A DNA stretch of 10,185 bases from an uncultured Anaerococcus sp. (lineage in GTDB: Bacteria > Bacillota > Clostridia > Tissierellales > Peptoniphilaceae). Below are positions 5,837 to 10,185 of the stretch, piece by piece. Under the pieces are notes generated by a model, which saw only the letters and a list, made by a program, of their open reading frames with translations, had not been told where the DNA came from and did no database searches. A program made the translations under genes and the position numbers. Location of the stretch: the NCBI RefSeq assembly GCF_937934665.1, contig NZ_CALGYW010000046.1, positions 1 through 10,185 on the forward strand, read 5' to 3'. How positions within the stretch are numbered: the stretch's first letter is position 1; each line of letters begins with the position of its first letter.

Positions 5837-6715
5837 CTTCGTAATTTGATAATATAAATTAATTTTTCTATTTACTATTGAATCTTCTTAATAAGGGCGA
5901 GGCCCAAGGATTTTTTCACTAGGTGAGTCTATTAATCCAGGATTATTTTCTATAAACTTTAGTTTTAATTTCATTTTTGCATTATAATTTTTTATTCCAC
6001 TTACAGTTGAATCTCCGTAAAAGGGGAAAACCCTAGGGAACGTTTCGCACGTTCCCTCATCTGTTTTCCCCTTAAACCCCAATTCCGTTACACCCTCCGG
6101 GCGACCCCTCTCGGGGGACAAGGAGTTTGCCTCTCGGCAAACTATTGATATGGAGAAACCTTCGTTTAAGGTGATTAAAATTCATACTTTTTTGAAATTC
6201 AGTCGGCTAAAATTTGATAACTCGCTACCGCTCAAACAATCAAATTTTTTAACGCCAACTTAATTTCAAAAATACTTAATCTTAAGTTTAGAAACCCTTC
6301 GTATGAGAATAAACTCTAATATAGCAATGTTTGGCAAAGCCAAATGAGCCTAGTAATACTTATACCACGAGACTAATTCTCTTATCTACCTTATGATGAT
6401 TTTTAATCAAGGTCACCGTTAAGAAAATCGCACTGTTTGAGGCTTTAGCCGAGTTTGCGATTATTAGGTGACCGAAGATTAGAAATCTGTGAGTCTAACA
6501 GTTAACTTAAACAAGGTTATCACCTCTACCAATAAAAGCTTGCTGAAAGCAAGCATCAGATTCCGCACTCCGCTTTAGGAGCCGCCCCGGGGGTGTAATG
6601 GGGTGGATTTTAAGGAGGGGCATAAGGGGGCATGCGGAAAGCCCCCTACGCCCCTCCTTAAGAACGAAGATTCAACTGTAATTAGAATAATAATTTATAT
6701 TATCAAATTACAAAG
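5837..6715. repeat. Large structured non-coding repeat R2, complete, with terminal inverted repeats
   Basis: This gene-free stretch is a second copy of the repeat at 1-680, in the same orientation. Outer inverted repeats: 5841-5860 is the perfect complement of 6692-6711, and the match continues imperfectly to 5887/6664. Inner inverted repeats: 6001-6018 pairs with 6664-6681 with one mismatch. GC-rich terminal hairpins: left 6021-6031/6063-6073 with 6036-6043/6049-6056; right 6610-6621/6650-6661 with 6625-6631/6641-6647. Internal helices: GTTTGCC/GGCAAAC near 6125-6142; 6189-6199/6262-6272 with 6212-6218/6239-6245; 6305-6310/6376-6381; 6398-6408/6477-6487, 6411-6417/6467-6473 and 6424-6429/6457-6462. 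Several keep pairing with different bases from R1. No target duplication is obvious and no transposase is encoded. It could be a large ncRNA, a MITE-like element or both. Confidence 0.82.
6610..6661. other. Right terminal hairpin of R2 with conserved TGCGGAA loop
   Basis: Twelve and seven perfect base pairs (TTAAGGAGGGGC / GCCCCTCCTTAA and AGGGGGC / GCCCCCT) carry a loop containing TGCGGAA (6633-6639). R1 has the same architecture with other stem bases (587-634) and the same loop (609-615). The loop is complementary to TTCCGCA 66 bases upstream in R2 (6561-6567) and 53 bases upstream in R1 (550-556), so a pseudoknot is possible in both. It has no T-run, so a simple terminator is unlikely. Confidence 0.7.
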
Positions 6716-6759
6716 AAAATAACTTAATAGCTAAGAACTACTAAACTATTAAAGTATAG

Positions 6760-6796
6760 TATAATATACAAAGGGTATTAGGGATTAATTCCCTAA
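6760..6796 (+). promoter_or_regulatory. -10 element and leader palindrome before the SdpI-like gene
   Basis: A consensus TATAAT lies at 6760-6765; no convincing -35 is seen at 16-18 bases. Between it and the ribosome site is a perfect 7-bp inverted repeat, TTAGGGA / TCCCTAA (6778-6796, five-base loop). It falls just after the expected transcription start and could be an operator or a 5' stabilising hairpin. Confidence 0.4.
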
Positions 6797-6819
6797 TTTA
6801 ATTTATCAAGGAGAAAAGA

Positions 6820-7170
6820 ATGGGACCTGTTATTGTTGGAGATTTGATGCTCCTTATTTTTTCAATTTATATAGGAATATTTTTTATATTTTTTCACACC
6901 GATCACCCTGATATGACTGTTGGCTTTCATGTTTGGGAGGCTTGTTTTTCTGAGGATACTTGGAGATTTGGAAATAAGTTTGCAGGATCTCTTGCAATAG
7001 GGCTAGGAATTTTATTTTATGGGATTATTATTCCTATTTTGATTTACCTTGAGATTTCTAGGGAGATTCTTGCTATTATAATAATTATTTCTCTAGTTAT
7101 TTTATTTTTGTTATTATTTGGAATTTCTAAGCTTGTTTTAAGGAAAAAATTTGACCTTAAGGACAAGTAA
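6820..7170 (+). CDS. Small SdpI-like membrane protein
   Basis: The 116-residue product has three hydrophobic segments (about 8-25, 55-77 and 83-103) and a basic C-terminus. Between the first two lies VGFHVWEACFSEDTWRFGNKFAG (about 34-56), which resembles the G-(Y/F)-R-T-x(n)-E-(E/D)-T-W-x-F-(A/G)-N-K-(F/Y)-(A/F)-G motif of the C-terminal part of SdpI-family proteins. Bacillus SdpI gives immunity to the SDP toxin and senses it; this protein is much shorter and lacks the extra helices of full-length SdpI. AAGGAG (6808-6813) supports the start. It appears to be a single gene between repeat R2 and the riboswitch promoter. No toxin gene is nearby, so an immunity role is not shown. Confidence 0.65.
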   Translation: MGPVIVGDLMLLIFSIYIGIFFIFFHTDHPDMTVGFHVWEACFSEDTWRFGNKFAGSLAIGLGILFYGIIIPILIYLEISREILAIIIIISLVILFLLLFGISKLVLRKKFDLKDK

Positions 7171-7186
7171 TAAAAGCCTTTTCTTA

Positions 7187-7214
7187 TTGAATTTACTTTT
7201 ATTTGATATATAAT
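7187..7214 (+). promoter_or_regulatory. Promoter of the riboswitch-ATPase transcript
   Basis: TTGAAT (7187-7192), a 16-base spacer and a consensus TATAAT (7209-7214) place the start of transcription at about 7221, the first bases of the riboswitch aptamer. The fit between predicted start and aptamer supports the call. Confidence 0.65.
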
Positions 7215-7220
7215 ATAACT

Positions 7221-7308
7221 AGCAAAAGGGAGTAGCCCAATTATTTAATCGTCAGAACGGTTTTGACCCGGTTAAATAAACCCTAGAAGGTGGCGAGACG
7301 GAGCTTGC
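7221..7308 (+). ncRNA. yybP-ykoY family manganese riboswitch aptamer
   Basis: The conserved yybP-ykoY landmarks are present: AAAGGGAGTAGCC at the 5' side and GGCGAGAC at the 3' side (7292-7299), which form the Mn2+-binding junction. GCC pairs with GGC next to the junction. A long helix (7241-7248 TTATTTAA with 7272-7279 TTAAATAA) and a GTCA/TGAC hairpin (7251-7254/7263-7266) form the distal arm. The closing P1 helix is weak here (GCAA with TTGC). The family binds Mn2+ and usually raises expression of Mn2+ export genes. Position directly before a P2-type ATPase agrees. The family call rests on motif recall, not a covariance-model search. Confidence 0.88.
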
Positions 7309-7338
7309 GAGTATTACTCACTAAGCCCCGCTTTTTTT
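7299..7338 (+). terminator. Riboswitch expression-platform terminator
   Basis: Pairing of CGGAGCTTG (7299-7307) with TAAGCCCCG (7322-7330; one A-C mismatch and one G-U) plus GAGT/ACTC at the tip forms a hairpin followed by seven T residues. Its 5' arm reuses bases that close the aptamer (GAC-GGAGCTTGC). Mn2+-stabilised folding would therefore prevent the terminator, giving an ON switch. Known family behaviour agrees; the mechanism here is inferred. Confidence 0.75.
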
Positions 7339-7368
7339 ATATCTTTTGCAAAATTTTAAGGAGGAATT

Positions 7369-10044
7369 ATGGACTATAAAGGCAGTCTTAATGAAGTAAT
7401 TAAGAAGCATGAAATAGATGCTAAACGCGGACTTACTTCATCTGAAGCGGCGACTAGGCTTGAAAAATATGGCCCAAACGCTATTGAATCATCAAATAAA
7501 AAGAGCCTGATGAAGAAAATTATCGAGCAAATAGCCGATCCTATGGTTATTCTTTTGGTAATAGCTGCTATTGTATCAGCCTTCACAGGTGATGTAGTTG
7601 AATGTGTAATTATTGTCGCAATTGTTGTTATTAACGCCATTATGTCTATTATCCAAGAAGGAAAGGCAGAAGACTCTGTTGCAGCTTTACAAAAAATGAG
7701 CTCTCCTGAGGCCACTGTCATCCGTGATGGACAAAGAAGACATGTTAAGGCAGAAGAATTGGTACCAGGTGATGTGGTAGTACTTGAAACTGGAGATATT
7801 ATCCCAGCTGATATGAGACTTATCGAGTCATCCAACCTAAAGATAGATGAATCTTCCCTTACAGGTGAATCTGTAGCGGTAGAAAAGGACGCAAATTTTG
7901 AAACCAGTGAAGATGTGGGTATAGGCGATAGGGAAAACTACGTCCACTCATCATCTATTGTTACCTACGGCCACGGTATTGGTCTTGTAGCAAGAACTGG
8001 AGAAGAGACAGAAATTGGTAAAATCGCTACAAGTCTTGATTCAGTTGAGGATAAGGAAACTCCTCTACAAAGACAGCTTAAAAACCTATCTAAGCTTCTT
8101 GCTATCCTAGTAGTTGTAGTTTGTATAGCAGTTTTTGCCCTAGGTTATTACAGGACTGGAGACGATTTACTTGAGACCTTCATGGTAGCAGTATCTCTTG
8201 CAGTTGCAGCTATTCCAGAAGGACTTACAGCTGTTGTAACTATTGTTCTTTCAATAGGTATGAACAGGATGGCTGACAGAAAGGCCATCGTTAAAAACCT
8301 CTTATCAGTAGAAACTCTTGGTTCAACCACAGTTATCTGCTCAGATAAGACCGGAACCCTTACTCAAAATGAGATGACTATCACCAAAATCTTCACCAAC
8401 GACGAAGAATACGAAGTAGAAGGTTCAGGCTATAAGCCAGAGGGTGATATCAGAAACGAGAATAAGGAAGTAATAGATTCTGACGATCAAATAAAACTCT
8501 TAATGACTATAGCAAGTCTATGTAATGATGCCAATCTTACAAGAGAAGACTCAGAATACAAAATCACAGGCGATCCTACAGAAGGAGCCATGCTAACCTT
8601 TGCTGAAAAATGGAACATAAACCAAGAAAGTCTTAACGAAAAACATCCAAGACTTCAGGAAATCCCATTTGATTCAACAAGGAAGATGATGACCACCTTC
8701 CACGAGCTTGACGGCAAATACTACGCCATGACCAAGGGTGCCCCAGATGTGGTAATGAAAAATTCTTCAAAGATTCTAATAAATGGCGAAATGCAAGACT
8801 TCACCGATGAATATTGCAAGAAACTTTCTGATAAGAACAACGATCTTGCAAGCCAGGCCCTAAGGGTTATGGCCTACGCATTTAGACCACTAGAGACTCT
8901 TGATCAGGACCTTACTACAGAAAATATCGAAAGAGATATGATTTTTGTTGGGCTCACAGGAATGATTGACCCAGCAAGACCAGAAGCCAAGGCAGCTGTA
9001 GCCGAATGTCACGCATCAGGTATTGATGTAATCATGATTACAGGCGATTATTTTGAAACAGCCCTTGCCATTGCCAAAGACCTTGGATTAGCAACAAGCC
9101 GTGACCAAGCTATGCAAGGATCAGAGCTTAACGATAAGACCCACGAAGAAATTAGAGAAATTGTTAAGACAAAGAGGATCTTCGCTAGAGTTTCCCCAGA
9201 AAACAAGGTTCAACTTGTTAAGGCCTTAGAAGCCAATGACAATGTAGTAGCCATGACAGGTGATGGTGTAAACGACGCACCTGCCATCAAAAACGCAGAT
9301 ATCGGTGTAGCCATGGGTATAACAGGAACAGACGTTGCCAAGGATGCATCAGATATGATCTTAGTTGACGATAACTTTGCGACAATTGTAAATGCAGTAG
9401 AAGAAGGAAGAGTAATCTTCTCAAACATCAAAAAGTTTGTATCCTTCCTACTTTCATGTAATATTGCCGAAGTTTTGATAGTTTTCCTATCAATCCTAAT
9501 GGGACTACCAAGCCCACTTACACCAATCCAACTATTATGGCTAAACCTAGTTACTGACGCCTTCCCAGCCCTTGCCTTAGGTGTTGAACCAGCAGAGCCA
9601 GGCCTTATGGAAGAGCCACCAAGAGACCCAAGAGAATCAATCATATCAGGAGATGTGAGAACTAATCTAATTAGCCAATCAATCTTCATAACCCTTGCAG
9701 TCCTTGGAGCCTATATTGTTGGTCTAAAATGGATTTTCCCAGACTCAATAGAAGGTGCTCATACCATGGTATTTGCAACCCTAATCACTTCAGAACTATT
9801 AAGAGCCTTCTCAGTAAGGTCCACCAAGTTTACCCTAAAGGAATTAGGATTTACATCAAACCCACACCTAATCAAGGCAGTAATCCTATCCTTTGCCCTA
9901 CTACTAGTAGTAATGTATGTACCATTCTTAAGAGAGCTTTTTGAAATAGTAGCTTTCACATGGGAATGGCTCCCAGTCTTAGCCCTTGCCCTAATTCCAC
10001 TTGTATTTGGGGAAATTGCTAAGGTTGTTAGAAGTAAAAAATAA
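7369..10044 (+). CDS. P2-type cation-transporting ATPase, probable Mn2+ (or Ca2+) exporter
   Basis: The 891-residue product has the full P2A layout. The N-terminal cation-ATPase domain (about 1-70) and first two helices (about 57-95) are followed by the actuator domain with SLTGES (163-168). TM3/TM4 contain PEGL (283-286). The phosphorylation loop DKTGT has Asp326; nucleotide-domain KGAPD lies at 456-460, TGD at 558-560 and GDGVND at 631-636. A C-terminal block of about six helices follows. Metal-site residues matching SERCA site positions are present: Glu284, Asn698, Glu701, Asn726 and Asp730. It would pump divalent cations out of the cytoplasm using ATP. Sequence alone reads as Ca2+-ATPase-like, but the Mn2+ riboswitch in its leader favours Mn2+ export, as for riboswitch-controlled pneumococcal MgtA and lactococcal YoaB. 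AAGGAGG lies six bases before the start. Confidence 0.92.
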   Translation: MDYKGSLNEVIKKHEIDAKRGLTSSEAATRLEKYGPNAIESSNKKSLMKKIIEQIADPMVILLVIAAIVSAFTGDVVECVIIVAIVVINAIMSIIQEGKAEDSVAALQKMSSPEATVIRDGQRRHVKAEELVPGDVVVLETGDIIPADMRLIESSNLKIDESSLTGESVAVEKDANFETSEDVGIGDRENYVHSSSIVTYGHGIGLVARTGEETEIGKIATSLDSVEDKETPLQRQLKNLSKLLAILVVVVCIAVFALGYYRTGDDLLETFMVAVSLAVAAIPEGLTAVVTIVLSIGMNRMADRKAIVKNLLSVETLGSTTVICSDKTGTLTQNEMTITKIFTNDEEYEVEGSGYKPEGDIRNENKEVIDSDDQIKLLMTIASLCNDANLTREDSEYKITGDPTEGAMLTFAEKWNINQESLNEKHPRLQEIPFDSTRKMMTTFHELDGKYYAMTKGAPDVVMKNSSKILINGEMQDFTDEYCKKLSDKNNDLASQALRVMAYAFRPLETLDQDLTTENIERDMIFVGLTGMIDPARPEAKAAVAECHASGIDVIMITGDYFETALAIAKDLGLATSRDQAMQGSELNDKTHEEIREIVKTKRIFARVSPENKVQLVKALEANDNVVAMTGDGVNDAPAIKNADIGVAMGITGTDVAKDASDMILVDDNFATIVNAVEEGRVIFSNIKKFVSFLLSCNIAEVLIVFLSILMGLPSPLTPIQLLWLNLVTDAFPALALGVEPAEPGLMEEPPRDPRESIISGDVRTNLISQSIFITLAVLGAYIVGLKWIFPDSIEGAHTMVFATLITSELLRAFSVRSTKFTLKELGFTSNPHLIKAVILSFALLLVVMYVPFLRELFEIVAFTWEWLPVLALALIPLVFGEIAKVVRSKK

Positions 10045-10139
10045 GTTTAAAGGCAAATTAGGAAAGTTTTTATAAGTAAAATCAAATTACTTTAAGAATA
10101 AAAACCAGATAAAAATCAAACCCAGAATCCAATGACCTG

Positions 10140-10175
10140 AACCCCAAAATCCGGAATACGGATGGAGGGGTTTTT
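10140..10175 (+). terminator. Hairpin after the ATPase gene: terminator or RBS-blocking leader
   Basis: Stems AACCCC/GGGGTT and ATCCG/CGGAT, separated by a small internal loop and capped by GAATA, are followed by TTTTT. It lies about 95 bases past the ATPase stop and looks like a rho-independent terminator. The right arm also contains GGAGG, positioned as a ribosome site for an ATG at 10178, so it may instead hide a start site. Confidence 0.6.
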
Positions 10176-10177
10176 CT

Positions 10178-10185
10178 ATGTCAAA
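10178..10185 (+). CDS. Possible start of a downstream gene, cut off by the window
   Basis: An ATG follows GGAGGGG with a seven-base spacer, which is good initiation geometry. Only two codons and two bases are visible (Met-Ser), so nothing can be said about the product. The ribosome site lies inside a hairpin. Confidence 0.35.

Noticed and set aside
5888..6121. Minus-strand open frame of 77 codons inside repeat R2
   Set aside because: It runs through the left terminal hairpin, the terminal repeat motif and the first conserved hairpin. It has no clear ribosome site and its composition follows the helices. It is best read as a chance frame in a structured element, though such frames are probably annotated as hypothetical proteins elsewhere.
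6610..6661. Right terminal hairpin of R2 as a simple rho-independent terminator
   Set aside because: No T-run follows on either strand, and stem architecture and loop are conserved with R1, so it belongs to the element's fold.
7168..7186. Terminator after the SdpI-like gene (AAAAGCCTTTT)
   Set aside because: The arms leave almost no loop, so a stable hairpin cannot form; read-through towards the riboswitch is possible.
7374..9959. Open frames on the minus strand and in another plus frame within the ATPase gene (7374-7835, 8148-8330, 9210-9689, 9729-9944, 9759-9959)
   Set aside because: They lie wholly inside a well-supported gene with all family motifs, lack ribosome sites and encode no recognisable protein.

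Overview
The window is low-GC DNA. Genes begin with strong Shine-Dalgarno sites and are separated by AT-rich spacers and U-tailed hairpin terminators, which points to a Gram-positive anaerobe of the Firmicutes. Protein style and gene content look to me like a gram-positive anaerobic coccus (Anaerococcus/Peptoniphilus-like), but no rRNA or marker gene fixes this. I see no tRNA, rRNA, CRISPR array or transposase.

Layout. Positions 1-680 hold most of a large non-coding structured repeat (R1; its left end lies outside the window). Positions 680-1035 are spacer with a bidirectional terminator at 774-797 and another at 1004-1032. On the minus strand follow a 72-aa membrane protein (1036-1254) and then a two-gene operon: a DUF2089-type zinc-ribbon/HTH regulator (2379-2735) overlapping a DUF4097-type repeat protein (1334-2386). 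A three-gene minus-strand operon follows: two GT4-type glycosyltransferases (4539-5702 and 3557-4570) resembling glycolipid (diacylglycerol-sugar) synthases, then an unrecognised four-helix membrane protein (2881-3573). Positions 5837-6715 hold a second, complete copy of the structured repeat (R2). On the plus strand come a small SdpI-like membrane protein (6820-7170), a yybP-ykoY manganese riboswitch with its terminator (7221-7338), and an 891-aa P2-type cation-transporting ATPase (7369-10044), probably a Mn2+ exporter. The window ends in a strong hairpin that also covers the ribosome-binding site of a possible next gene.

How the genes work together. The ATPase and its riboswitch form a metal-homeostasis unit in which Mn2+ would turn on its own exporter. 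The glycosyltransferase operon probably makes membrane glycolipids, possibly lipoteichoic-acid anchors. The DUF2089/DUF4097 pair looks like a self-contained envelope-stress or regulatory module. The most unusual content is the pair of direct-oriented R1/R2 elements. Their helices, including a long central hairpin and GC-rich terminal hairpins, are kept by compensatory changes while the primary sequence differs. A 7-base loop-to-strand complementarity is conserved in both, and R2 is bounded by nested terminal inverted repeats. I do not recognise the family.
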